Source: Streptomyces sp. SID13031 (lineage in GTDB: Bacteria > Actinomycetota > Actinomycetes > Propionibacteriales > Kribbellaceae). Taken from it: DNA of 64,000 nucleotides. Where the stretch lies: assembly GCF_010548305.1 (NCBI RefSeq), contig NZ_JAAGLV010000008.1:186001-250000 (forward strand), read 5' to 3'. Position numbers and translations under genes: made by a program. Shown in pieces: positions 55,546 through 63,870 of this stretch (its first letter is position 1; every line of letters begins with the position of its first letter). The notes beneath the pieces were generated by a model, which saw nothing but the letters and a program-made list of their open reading frames with translations, was not told the origin of the DNA and ran no database searches.

Positions 55546-57170
55546 CAGCCAACGAACGGACCGATGTGCTGGTCATCGGCAGCGGCTTCGGCGGCGCGAT
55601 TCCCGCTTATCACCTGGCGGCCGGCGGCGCCTCGGTCGTCGTCCTGGAACGGGGTCCATGGCTGACCGCGGACGAGTTCGAGCACGACTTCAAGTTCGGT
55701 TCGTCGTCGACCCGGGTGTTCGAGTTCACCATGGGCGACGGGATGAACGTGCTGGGCGGCAACTGCGTCGGCGGCGGCAGCGTCGTCTACTTCGCGGCGA
55801 TGCCCCGGGCCCCGGGGTTCGTCTTCGAGCGGCAGGGCAGCGTCGGCCGGCGGATGTGGCCCAAGTCGATCACCCGCGAGGTGCTGGACCCCTGGTACGA
55901 CCGGGTGGCCGAGGCCATGCCCATCACCCAGGGCGGGTGGGACGACGTCACGTACGCCGGGGGTGTGTTCGCGGCGGCCTGCAATCACGCCGGCCGGACG
56001 GCCAATCCGGTCTCGGCCGCGATCGACACCGAGCTGTGCACCAACTGCAACTGGATGATGTCCGGCTGCAAGTTCGACGCGAAGCGGTCGCTGCTGCTCA
56101 ACTACCTGCCGGCTGCGGTCGACCATGGGGCTCAGGTGCGGCCACTGCACGAAGTACAGCGCATCGAGCGGTCTGATGAGGGCAACTACCGGGTGCACTA
56201 CACAGTGGTCGACCCGGTCGACTACCGGGTGCAGGTCGATGCCGGGGTGATCGAGGCGAAAGTCGTCGTGGTTGCTGCTGGTGCGGCCGCGACGCCGGTC
56301 ATCCTGCAGCGGTCCGAGGCGGGCCTCGGGGCGATGCCGCCCGCGGTCGGGCGCTACTTCTCCGGCAACGGCGAACGGCTCAACACGGCCATCCTCAACG
56401 AGGACAAGGTCCGCGATGTCCTGGGCCTGGACCGGGGAGACGGCCTGGCCTACGCGGCCAACCAGATCGGCCGGGGACCGTCCGCCGCGAGCTGGGACCG
56501 CCTGGACGGTTCGCTGCCCGAGTTCAGCCGCTACTCGCTGGAGCAGCTCTACTTCCCGCCGGGGTTCGGCACGATTCTCGCCCAGGTACCCGACGCCAAG
56601 GGCCCGAGCTGGTTCGGGGCCGAGAAGAAGGAGATCCTGCGCCGCTGGCAGTCCTGGCTGACCATCTTCATCATGTCCGAGGACGACAACGAAGGCGTCT
56701 TCGGTCCACCACCGCAGACCGGCAACGCCGATCGCATTTCGATGCAGATGCTCAGCCGCGGCAACCTGCGCTATGTCCCGTCGGCCAATACCCGGCATGG
56801 ATGGGACCTGGCCGACGCGGACGTCCGCGACATCATGGAGCGCGACGGCCTGTCCCGGGTGATGCCGTGGACCAACGAGGTCATCGGCGCGTACACCGTG
56901 CATCCGCTGGCCTCGTGCCGGATGGGCGACGACCCGCTGACCTCGGCGCTGGACGACACGAACGAGTTGCGCGGCCACCGGGGAATCTTCGTCACCGACG
57001 GTTCGGCCGTGCCCGGGGCGCTGACGGTCAACCCGGCGTTCACCATCGCGGCGATCGCCGAGCGCGCCGTACCGAACATCGTCGAGGCAGCCCGGGCCCG
57101 CGGTGTCGACGTGCGCTACCTCGGGTCGCTGCCGCCGGCCGCGCCGGCCGGCCGGTCCCTGTCCGTTTAG
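55542..57170 (+). CDS. GMC-family FAD oxidoreductase
   Basis: A 542-residue GMC (glucose-methanol-choline)/cholesterol oxidase-like flavoenzyme. FAD loop VLVIGSGFGGAIPAYHLAAG (from residue 9), second motif GGNCVGGGSVVYFAAMPRAP, four Cys in TELCTNCNWMMSGCKFD (C-x2-C-x6-C, a possible Fe-S or disulfide site as in long-chain alcohol oxidases), active-site end HPLASCRMGDDP and VNPAFTIAAIAERA. It oxidises a hydroxyl to carbonyl or desaturates. The start GTG overlaps the helper gene stop. The clustering with the helper subunit and SCP2 suggests that a hydrophobic alcohol or polyketide is the substrate (inference). Confidence 0.92.
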   Translation: MTANERTDVLVIGSGFGGAIPAYHLAAGGASVVVLERGPWLTADEFEHDFKFGSSSTRVFEFTMGDGMNVLGGNCVGGGSVVYFAAMPRAPGFVFERQGSVGRRMWPKSITREVLDPWYDRVAEAMPITQGGWDDVTYAGGVFAAACNHAGRTANPVSAAIDTELCTNCNWMMSGCKFDAKRSLLLNYLPAAVDHGAQVRPLHEVQRIERSDEGNYRVHYTVVDPVDYRVQVDAGVIEAKVVVVAAGAAATPVILQRSEAGLGAMPPAVGRYFSGNGERLNTAILNEDKVRDVLGLDRGDGLAYAANQIGRGPSAASWDRLDGSLPEFSRYSLEQLYFPPGFGTILAQVPDAKGPSWFGAEKKEILRRWQSWLTIFIMSEDDNEGVFGPPPQTGNADRISMQMLSRGNLRYVPSANTRHGWDLADADVRDIMERDGLSRVMPWTNEVIGAYTVHPLASCRMGDDPLTSALDDTNELRGHRGIFVTDGSAVPGALTVNPAFTIAAIAERAVPNIVEAARARGVDVRYLGSLPPAAPAGRSLSV

Positions 57171-57190
57171 GCCAATCATCTGGAGGAACG

Positions 57191-57988
57191 ATGACCAACC
57201 CGACGAGCGTGTACGACGATCTGATTGCTGACGGCAACGATATCGAGACGTTGGTGGCCGGCCTGAGCCAGGCCCAGTGGGACACGGCCACCCCGGCGCC
57301 TGGCTGGACGGTCAAGCACCAGATCGCCCACCTGGCCTTCGTGGCCAACCTGGCCCTCCTGTCGGCCAGCGATCCGGAGGCCTTCGCCGCTCACACGGCC
57401 GACGCCAAGCGTGACTTCCAGGGCGCGATAGAGGCCGCCCTGGCCGCCTACCTGGAGCTGACCACCGGGGTGCTGGTCGACAAGTGGCGAGATGAGCGCA
57501 ACGCCGCAGCCAAGGCCCTCGCCGCCGTAAAGCCGACTGCCACCGTTCCCTGGCTGGTCAACCCGTTGCCCCCGTCGGTCCTGGCCGCGGCCGGCATGAT
57601 GGAACTGTTCGGCCATGGTCAGGACATCGCCGACGCGGTCGGGCGCACTCGCGAGCTGACCGACCGGATCGGCCACCTGGCCTGGTTCGGTTTCCGTACT
57701 CGCGATTTCGGCTATCACGCGCACGGGTTGACGGCGCCGACCGAGGAGTTCCACGTCGAGTTGACCGGCCCTTCGGGCGTGGTCTGGGAGTTCGGGCCGG
57801 CCGACGCGACCCAGCGGGTGACCGGATCGGCCGCCGACTTCGCGTTGCTGGTCAGCCGCCGCCGGCACCGCGACGATCTGGCACTGACCGCGCAGGGCGA
57901 GGAAGCTGACGGCTGGCTCGACATCGCTCAGGCTTACCGCGGGCCGGCCGGGCCGGGACGCCGACCCGGCCAGTTCGCCAGGCGATAG
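57191..57988 (+). CDS. TIGR03084-type maleylpyruvate isomerase-like (DinB-fold) protein
   Basis: A 265-residue member of the TIGR03084/mycothiol-dependent maleylpyruvate isomerase N-domain family. Seen: YDDLIADGNDIETLVAGLSQ, WDTATPAPGWTVKHQIAHLA with the metal His, and FGHGQDIADAVGR with the H-x-x-D-I motif. These DinB-fold proteins bind a divalent metal; several use mycothiol as a co-substrate in detoxification or biosynthetic isomerisations. It is the last gene of the five-gene operon and has GGAGG directly before the ATG. A long hairpin follows the stop. Confidence 0.88.
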   Translation: MTNPTSVYDDLIADGNDIETLVAGLSQAQWDTATPAPGWTVKHQIAHLAFVANLALLSASDPEAFAAHTADAKRDFQGAIEAALAAYLELTTGVLVDKWRDERNAAAKALAAVKPTATVPWLVNPLPPSVLAAAGMMELFGHGQDIADAVGRTRELTDRIGHLAWFGFRTRDFGYHAHGLTAPTEEFHVELTGPSGVVWEFGPADATQRVTGSAADFALLVSRRRHRDDLALTAQGEEADGWLDIAQAYRGPAGPGRRPGQFARR

Positions 57989-57993
57989 ACCCG

Positions 57994-58043
57994 CCGGGTC
58001 CGCCTCCGTCGACGCTCGCAAGGCGTCGCGGAGACGGACCCGG
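57994..58043. terminator. Bidirectional hairpin between converging genes
   Basis: CCGGGTCCGCCTCCGTCGAC (from 57994) pairs with the segment ending at 58043 (about 20 pairs with one mismatch and one bulge). It separates the converging TIGR03084 and AraC genes. Confidence 0.72.
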
Positions 58044-58061
58044 CCGGTTGCTCGCCTCGCA

Positions 58062-58877
58062 CTACCTGCGCCAGGGCACCTGTCCTGCAGCGAGGCTTGG
58101 CCTGGTCTGGTAGCCCGGCTCGTACTGTGCCGGATCGCGCCGGCCTCGGGGTTCCAGATCGGGCACTGCGTAAAGGACAGGCAGGTCGGTCTCGCGCCTG
58201 GGCCGCAAGGCGATGCCGACGATATTGGTGGACTTGTCGATCACAGTGACCGGATCGACGCCGCCCAGTAGGAGAGAGCGCCGGGTCCATGGTTCCGGGT
58301 CGGCGCTGTCCGCCGTTGCGACGGCCCTGATGTACCACAGCCCGGGGGTGACATCAGGCAGGCAGTACCGTGTCGTTTCGCCGGCTGCCGCCTCGACAAC
58401 GGTCCACGACACCGGTCGGCGCTGGATGATCGGCGTCTGGAAGGCACCGACGTAGACCCTGGCCGCCGCGTACTCGGGCGGCAGGGTGACGGTGCCGGTG
58501 ACGGTGCCGGACTCGGACGGCGCCGGGGTCTCAGCCCGCGGTGTTTCGCGCATACCTTCCAGCCACATGCGCCGGAATCGGCTGGGCGACGCGCCCACGG
58601 AGTCGGTGAAGTGATTGGTGAACGAGCCCAGACTGTTGTAGCCGACCGCCAGCGATATATCTGTGACGCTCAGCTTCGTGGTGGCAAGCAGACGCTTGGC
58701 TTGGTAGATGCGGACCGCCGAGAGGTACCTTCCCGGCGAGACCCAGGTAGCCTCGCGAAATACCCTGGAGAAATGAAATCGGCTGAGAATCGCGCTTTTC
58801 GCGATCTCATTGAGCGACAACGGCTCGCTGTAGTCTTCCCAGATTCGCGCTATGGCACTTTTGATAGCACTGTTCAC
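58062..58877 (-). CDS. AraC-family transcriptional regulator
   Basis: A 271-residue regulator with the DNA-binding domain at the N-terminus (residues 8-105), the reverse of most AraC proteins: SLNEIAKSAILSRFHFSRVF and then VTDISLAVGYNSLGSFTNHF, TDSVGASPSRFRRMW, both helix-turn-helix elements complete. The C-terminal 150 residues are beta-rich (VTLPPEYAAARVYVGAF, YCLPDVTPGLWYIRAVAT) without a named fold. Similar proteins are common pathway-specific regulators in secondary metabolite loci. The ATG at 58877 has GGAGGCTCC upstream. Regulates probably one or more operons of the surrounding cluster; no site was found. Confidence 0.88.
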   Translation of the reverse strand: MNSAIKSAIARIWEDYSEPLSLNEIAKSAILSRFHFSRVFREATWVSPGRYLSAVRIYQAKRLLATTKLSVTDISLAVGYNSLGSFTNHFTDSVGASPSRFRRMWLEGMRETPRAETPAPSESGTVTGTVTLPPEYAAARVYVGAFQTPIIQRRPVSWTVVEAAAGETTRYCLPDVTPGLWYIRAVATADSADPEPWTRRSLLLGGVDPVTVIDKSTNIVGIALRPRRETDLPVLYAVPDLEPRGRRDPAQYEPGYQTRPSLAAGQVPWRR

Positions 58878-59026
58878 TGGAGCCTCCCGTAGGCGGACAG
58901 ATCACGTGGACGGACGCGATCAGCTAAAACTGTGCACTGGTGAACTCGAGAGGTGATGGGGTCAGCTGTAAGCGAGGTCGAGGCCTGCTCGAGCCATCAC
59001 GCGGGTAGTCCTGCCTGGCCTGCTGC

Positions 59027-59818
59027 CTAACACCGCGCGATGTGCGCGGCGACGAGCTCAGCCAACTCGGGTGTGACGGTGCCGACTGGTTGTGGCGGTA
59101 GCTCCCGCAGCGGAAAGGCACTCTTGCTCAGGCCGGGCACAGTGACTGTCGAGGGGGAGTCGGACAGCACCGTCACGGCCGCCTGCGCGGCGGTCCGCTC
59201 TGTCGTCGTGTCGTTCCGGCCGGCCAGCAGGAAAGCCAGCCAGGCGCGGTACCAGACAATCAGGTCCGAGAAGACGCCTGCTGAGCTGCTGAGGCCCTTG
59301 CTGGCGGCCAGGGCAGCGATCTCGTCACGGAAGACCTGCTCCATCGCCGAGACGACCAGGCAGGGGTCGGCATCCAGGTCCGGGGCCGGGCGGGTGGCCG
59401 GGCCGAACCTGGTAAGGAACTCAAAGAACTTCGCCGTCAGGTGATCGTCGTCGGGCCACGTCGGGTTCACCAGTACAGCGGTCACCGAGCGGGCCGGCGC
59501 CAGCAGGTCCGCGACGTGGAGGGCCAGCGGCGCAGCGCTGCAGTGCCCTACGACGAGCACTCGGCCGCGATCCGCGCCGGAGCTCGAGAACTCGCCTGCG
59601 CAGGCCCCAGCCAGCTCCGGCAGCGGCGCATACAGATGGTCCGCGGAGAGCGCTCCGATCGGGTCGATCTGAAACACGGCCCTGCCTCGAACGCGCTCGC
59701 TGAGCATCTCGCTCAAGCGCGGCGCCATCGACATCGCCTGGAAGTCGGCCACCAGAATCGGATCGGCGTCGCCGGGGCTGAGCCGCCGGAGTATCTGCTC
59801 GTCGTCGGAATGCGTCAT
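59027..59818 (-). CDS. Thioesterase-like alpha/beta hydrolase with Cys at the nucleophile elbow
   Basis: A 263-residue protein resembling type II thioesterase/PKS-NRPS thioesterase domains: ILVADFQAMSMAPRLSEML, FQIDPIGALSADHLYA, then RVLVVGHCSAAPLALHVADL and SVTAVLVNPTWPDDD. The usual nucleophile elbow G-H-S-x-G is G-H-C-S-A here: Cys in the nucleophile position and Ala for the last Gly. A C-terminal acid/His pair is not obvious. It may be a Cys-type hydrolase or an acyl-binding, noncatalytic relative. The ATG at 59818 follows GAGGAGCGGC; a longer frame has no support. Placed between AraC and the flavin monooxygenase, it is a likely cluster member. Confidence 0.72.
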   Translation of the reverse strand: MTHSDDEQILRRLSPGDADPILVADFQAMSMAPRLSEMLSERVRGRAVFQIDPIGALSADHLYAPLPELAGACAGEFSSSGADRGRVLVVGHCSAAPLALHVADLLAPARSVTAVLVNPTWPDDDHLTAKFFEFLTRFGPATRPAPDLDADPCLVVSAMEQVFRDEIAALAASKGLSSSAGVFSDLIVWYRAWLAFLLAGRNDTTTERTAAQAAVTVLSDSPSTVTVPGLSKSAFPLRELPPQPVGTVTPELAELVAAHIARC

Positions 59819-60008
59819 GCCGCTCCTCAACCGCTCGATCTGCACCTACGACCATCCTTGGTGGCCCACGAGCGAGTTCCTTCTCGGATCGTGCCTTCCG
59901 CTAAGTGGGCGGGCGGGGCCTATTCCGCAGCACAGCGAAAGAAGTTCGCTCCGCCGGCCTCGTCCATGCTGATTCTGGGTCTGGCCCGCAGAGTAGGAAG
60001 AGGTCGCG

Positions 60009-61382
60009 ATGCCTGAAGAGACCGTTCGCCGCGCGGTTGTCCTTGGCGGCAGCCTGGCCGGCCTGCTGGCCGCCAATGTGCTCAGCGAGGTGTACTCCGA
60101 AGTGCTCGTGGTGGATCGCGACGAGCTGACCGGAGTGATGGGCCCGCGGCGCGGCGTGCCGCACGGCCGGCATGCCCACGGCCTGGTTGCCCGAGGCCAG
60201 CAAATCCTGGAGAAACAGTTCCCCGGTCTGCTGACCGAGATGGAAGCCGCCGGCGTCCGGCCGGGTGACTTCAGCGGGGACATTCGCTGGTACTTCAACG
60301 GACTGCGGTTGCGACCGGCCCGGACGGGTCTGCTCTCGGTGCCCTGCACCCGACCTGTCATCGAGCGGATCGTGCGCGGCCGCGTGGCGAAGGTCCGCAA
60401 CGTGCGGTTCCTCGAGCGGTACGACATCGTCGGGTTGGAGACAACGCCCGACGCGGCTCGAGTCACCGGTGTGCGCGTGCAGTCCCGCGACATCGGTTCG
60501 GACCCCGAGGTACTGCGTGCCGACCTGGTGATCGACGCCACCGGCAGGGGATCACGGACGCCGGTCTGGCTCGAGGAACTCGGCTATGCCCGGCCGGCCG
60601 AGGACCTGGTGAAGGTCGACCTCGCCTACACCACGCGCCACTACCGGGTACCTCGCGATCCGTTCGGCAGCGATATCGCCATCATCGCGGCGGCTACCCC
60701 CTCGCATCCGAGGGGCGCCTTCTATTACCGGCTTCCCGGCGAGGACGGCCGGGTCGAGTTGTCGCTCACCGGCGTACTCGGCGACTATCCGCCGACTGAC
60801 CCGGACGCGTTCCTCGAGTTCGTCCGATCGCTGCCGGTGCCGGAGATCTACGAGTCCGTGTGCGAGGCGGAGCCGATCGACGACGCGGTGACGTACCGGT
60901 TCCCGGCCAGCGTCCGCCGTCGCTACGAACTGCTGACCAGGTTCCCCGAAGCCCTTCTGGTGATCGGAGACGCGGTCTGCAGCTTCAACCCCGTGTACGC
61001 ACAGGGCATGGCCGTCGCCGCCATCGAGTCCCGCATCCTTGCCGAGCAACTCGCCAGAACGCCGGTGCCGCCGCCCCGCGAGTTCTTCGCCGAGATCTCC
61101 CGCCAGGTCGATTCGCCGTGGGACTTCGCGGCGACCGCGGACCTCGGCTATGCGGGCGTGGAGGGCAACCGGACCGCCAAGGTCCGGATGATCAACGCCT
61201 ACATCGCAAGGCTCCAGCGGGCAGCCGTCCACGACGCGAGCCTCACCAATGCCTTCATGAGGGTTGCCGGGCTGATCGACGAGCCGACGGCTCTCCTTCG
61301 TCCCGGCAAGATCCTCCGCACGTTGCGGCGATCCGGCCGCCGGGTAGCCACCCCTACGCCGCTGCAGGCGGTCCGCGATTAG
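60009..61382 (+). CDS. FAD-dependent monooxygenase/oxidoreductase
   Basis: A 457-residue flavoprotein of the group-A hydroxylase superfamily (halogenase-like branch). FAD-binding start AVVLGGSLAGLLAANVLSEV, then VVDRDELTGVMGPRRGVPHG (ribityl and adenine contacts), DLVIDATGRGSRTPVWLEEL, and a GD motif in LVIGDAVCSFNPVYAQGMAV. Members of this family oxidise aromatic polyketides and are found in anthraquinone and enediyne loci. First of a four-gene plus-strand run (13, 36 and 42 bases between genes). Upstream GAAGAGGTCGCG supports the ATG at 60009. Confidence 0.9.
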   Translation: MPEETVRRAVVLGGSLAGLLAANVLSEVYSEVLVVDRDELTGVMGPRRGVPHGRHAHGLVARGQQILEKQFPGLLTEMEAAGVRPGDFSGDIRWYFNGLRLRPARTGLLSVPCTRPVIERIVRGRVAKVRNVRFLERYDIVGLETTPDAARVTGVRVQSRDIGSDPEVLRADLVIDATGRGSRTPVWLEELGYARPAEDLVKVDLAYTTRHYRVPRDPFGSDIAIIAAATPSHPRGAFYYRLPGEDGRVELSLTGVLGDYPPTDPDAFLEFVRSLPVPEIYESVCEAEPIDDAVTYRFPASVRRRYELLTRFPEALLVIGDAVCSFNPVYAQGMAVAAIESRILAEQLARTPVPPPREFFAEISRQVDSPWDFAATADLGYAGVEGNRTAKVRMINAYIARLQRAAVHDASLTNAFMRVAGLIDEPTALLRPGKILRTLRRSGRRVATPTPLQAVRD

Positions 61383-61395
61383 CCGGAGGTGTCAG

Positions 61396-62556
61396 ATGCG
61401 TCCATACCGCATCGGTGTTCCGCAGTCCGAGCTCGATGATCTGAAGCGCAGGCTGGTGGGTGTTCGCTGGCCGGACGAGATTCCCGGCGTGGGCTGGAAT
61501 CGTGGGGTGCCGTTGGAGTACCTCAAAGAGCTGACCGAGTACTGGCGTACCAGCTTCGACTGGCGGGCTGCCGAGGCGCGGCTGAACCAGCACTCGCAGT
61601 TCGTCAGCGACATCGACGGCACGAACGTGCATTTCCTGCATGTCCGGTCGGCCGAGGCCGGGGCGATGCCGCTCATCCTGACGCACGGCTGGCCGGGCAC
61701 CGTGGCCGAGTTCCTCGATGTCATCGGGCCGCTGACCGATCCCGTCGCGCATGGCGGCGATGCTGCCGACGCCTTCCACCTGGTCATCCCGTCGATTCCC
61801 GGGTACGCCTTCTCCGGTCCGACCGGCCAGGTGGGCTGGGACACCGGCCGGGTCGCCAAGGCCTGGAAGGAACTCATGCACCGCCTCGGCTACGACCGGT
61901 ACGCCGTTCAAGGCGGCGACTGGGGAATGCCGATCTCCCTGCGACTCGGCCTGGCCGACCCTGAGCATGTCGCCGGCGTTCACCTCAACATGTGTGTGGC
62001 CTTCCCGCCGCCGGATCCGGCGGCCATGGCCGGCCTGGGTGAAGCCGACCTGGCCCGGCTGGAGTTCACCGGTCACTTCATGCAGGACGGAACGGGCTGG
62101 CAGCGGATTCAGTCGACCCGTCCGCAGACGCTGTCCTACGCGCTGACGGACTCGCCGGTCGGGCAACTTGCCTGGATCGTCGAGAAGTACAAGGAATGGA
62201 CCGACTCGGCGAAGGTGCCTGAAGACGCCATCAGCCGCGACCACATCCTGACCGCGGTCACGATCTACTGGCTCACGGCGACGGCAGGATCCAGCGCCCA
62301 GCTGTACTACGAATCCAGTCACCTGGACGCCGACTTCGTCCAGACCTGGGCCGGGCCGTGGCCGCTGGCGATGCCGGTGGGAGTCGCGTCCTTCCCCAAG
62401 GACGCAGTACGGCCGGTACGCCGCTTCGCCGAACAGATCATGCCGACCCTCACCCACTGGACAGAGTTCGACCGCGGCGGTCACTTCGCGGCGCTGGAAC
62501 AGCCCGAACTTCTGGTCGGCGATATCCGCACCTTCGCCCGCTCGCTGTCGCGCTGA
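61396..62556 (+). CDS. Epoxide hydrolase (EHN domain)
   Basis: A 386-residue EHN-type epoxide hydrolase, paralogue of 16964-18085. Marks: LKRRLVGVRWPDEIPGVGWN, LTEYWRTSFDWRAAEARLNQ, oxyanion LTHGWPGTVAEFLDVI, nucleophile Asp in AVQGGDWGMPISLRLG, second Tyr region WIVEKYKEWTDSAKVP, and His in FDRGGHFAALEQPELLV. In enediyne and anthraquinone-type pathways such enzymes open a reactive epoxide. Placed directly between flavin monooxygenase and P450 genes, it fits a tailoring role. GGAGGTGTC is seen before the ATG. Confidence 0.93.
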   Translation: MRPYRIGVPQSELDDLKRRLVGVRWPDEIPGVGWNRGVPLEYLKELTEYWRTSFDWRAAEARLNQHSQFVSDIDGTNVHFLHVRSAEAGAMPLILTHGWPGTVAEFLDVIGPLTDPVAHGGDAADAFHLVIPSIPGYAFSGPTGQVGWDTGRVAKAWKELMHRLGYDRYAVQGGDWGMPISLRLGLADPEHVAGVHLNMCVAFPPPDPAAMAGLGEADLARLEFTGHFMQDGTGWQRIQSTRPQTLSYALTDSPVGQLAWIVEKYKEWTDSAKVPEDAISRDHILTAVTIYWLTATAGSSAQLYYESSHLDADFVQTWAGPWPLAMPVGVASFPKDAVRPVRRFAEQIMPTLTHWTEFDRGGHFAALEQPELLVGDIRTFARSLSR

Positions 62557-62592
62557 CCCGGTCTGCCCAACTGAGACGCTAAGGAAGTTGCC

Positions 62593-63828
62593 ATGGAGGA
62601 CAGGTCTCCAGTCGTCATCGACATGACTGGTGCGGATATCCACGCCGAGGGCGAGCGAATTCGAGAGCACGGGCCAGTCGGTCGGGTCGAGCTCCCTCAG
62701 GGGGTCCGAGCATGGTCGATCACCGGCTACGAAGCCGGTCGGCAGGTACTGGGCGATCGCCGGTTCTCCAAGGACGGGCGCCGGCACTGGACTGCCTTCG
62801 TCAACGGCCAGATCGATCCGCAGTTCCCACTCATCAGCTGGGCGCTGATGGAGAACATGGGCACAACCTACGGGAGCGCTCATACTCGTCTGCGCCGACT
62901 GGTGGCCAGGGCGTTCACCCCGCGACGGGTCGAGGCGATGCGGGCGACCATCAAGAAGTCTGTTGCGAGTCTGCTGGAGGACCTGGCCGGCAGCCCGCCC
63001 GGTGCGATCGTGGATCTGAAGTCCAGGTACGCGCATCCGCTCGCCGCCGAGGTGATCTTCGAGCTGATCGGCGTACCCGCCGAGGCCCGGCAGACCATTC
63101 TGCGGGGAGGTGAGGCGCAGGTCGACACGACCATGACCGAGGAGGAGGAAGCGGCGAGTATCGGTCTGGTACTGCAGGAGATGGCCGCACTGGTGGCGGC
63201 CAAGCGCCGTACGCCGGCAGACGACCTTACCTCCGACCTGATCGGTGCGCAGGACGGAGAAGACGGTTCGGGGCTGGAAGACGGCGAGTTGATCGGCACG
63301 CTGTTGTTCCTGCTGGGCACCGGTACGGAGCCGGTGACGAATCTGGTGACCAACTCGATCCTCGCGCTGCTCGCCAATCCGGGCCAACGGCAACTGATCG
63401 ATGCCGGCCAGGCATCGTGGCAGGACGCCATCGAGGAAACCCTCCGGATGGATGCACCGGTGGCGCATATGCCCTTTCGTTTTGCCGTCGAAGACGTTCA
63501 GCTCGGCGACGTGACGATACCGGCCGGGGATCCGGTCCTGGTGAATTTCGCCGCGATGGGCCGCGATCCCGCCATTCATGGAGCGACCGCCGGCTCCTTC
63601 GATATCGCCCGGCCGGACAAGAAGCATCTGGCCTTCGGGCACGGCATGTATGTCTGCCTCGGGATGCGCCTCGGCCTGCTGGAAACGGGGACGGCGGTTC
63701 CCGCGCTGTTCGAGCGCTTTCCCGACCTTGCCCTCGCCGTCGGGGTGGAGGAGGTCAAGCCACAGAACACCTTCATCATGAATGGCCGCAGCGAGTTGCC
63801 CGTCCTCCTTTCCGCTACCCAGCAGTGA
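62593..63828 (+). CDS. Cytochrome P450
   Basis: A 411-residue soluble bacterial P450. The heme-binding loop reads HLAFGHGMYVCLGMRLGLLE with the axial Cys, but the usual His two residues before Cys is Tyr (GMYVC). ExxR is EETLRM. The I-helix segment LLFLLGTGTEPVTNLVTNSI lacks the usual acid-alcohol pair (A-G-x-E/D-T), reading L-G-T-G-T-E. These changes suggest altered oxygen activation. Nearby VPAEARQTILRGGEAQVDT fits class CYP105-like B/C regions. No ferredoxin gene is seen in the window. As a neighbour of oxygenases it is probably a tailoring enzyme of the locus. ATG at 62593 follows TAAGGAAG. Confidence 0.93.
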   Translation: MEDRSPVVIDMTGADIHAEGERIREHGPVGRVELPQGVRAWSITGYEAGRQVLGDRRFSKDGRRHWTAFVNGQIDPQFPLISWALMENMGTTYGSAHTRLRRLVARAFTPRRVEAMRATIKKSVASLLEDLAGSPPGAIVDLKSRYAHPLAAEVIFELIGVPAEARQTILRGGEAQVDTTMTEEEEAASIGLVLQEMAALVAAKRRTPADDLTSDLIGAQDGEDGSGLEDGELIGTLLFLLGTGTEPVTNLVTNSILALLANPGQRQLIDAGQASWQDAIEETLRMDAPVAHMPFRFAVEDVQLGDVTIPAGDPVLVNFAAMGRDPAIHGATAGSFDIARPDKKHLAFGHGMYVCLGMRLGLLETGTAVPALFERFPDLALAVGVEEVKPQNTFIMNGRSELPVLLSATQQ

Positions 63829-63870
63829 TGCTGACGCGGTCCATCCGGTTTCGACGAAAGCGAGACAAAC

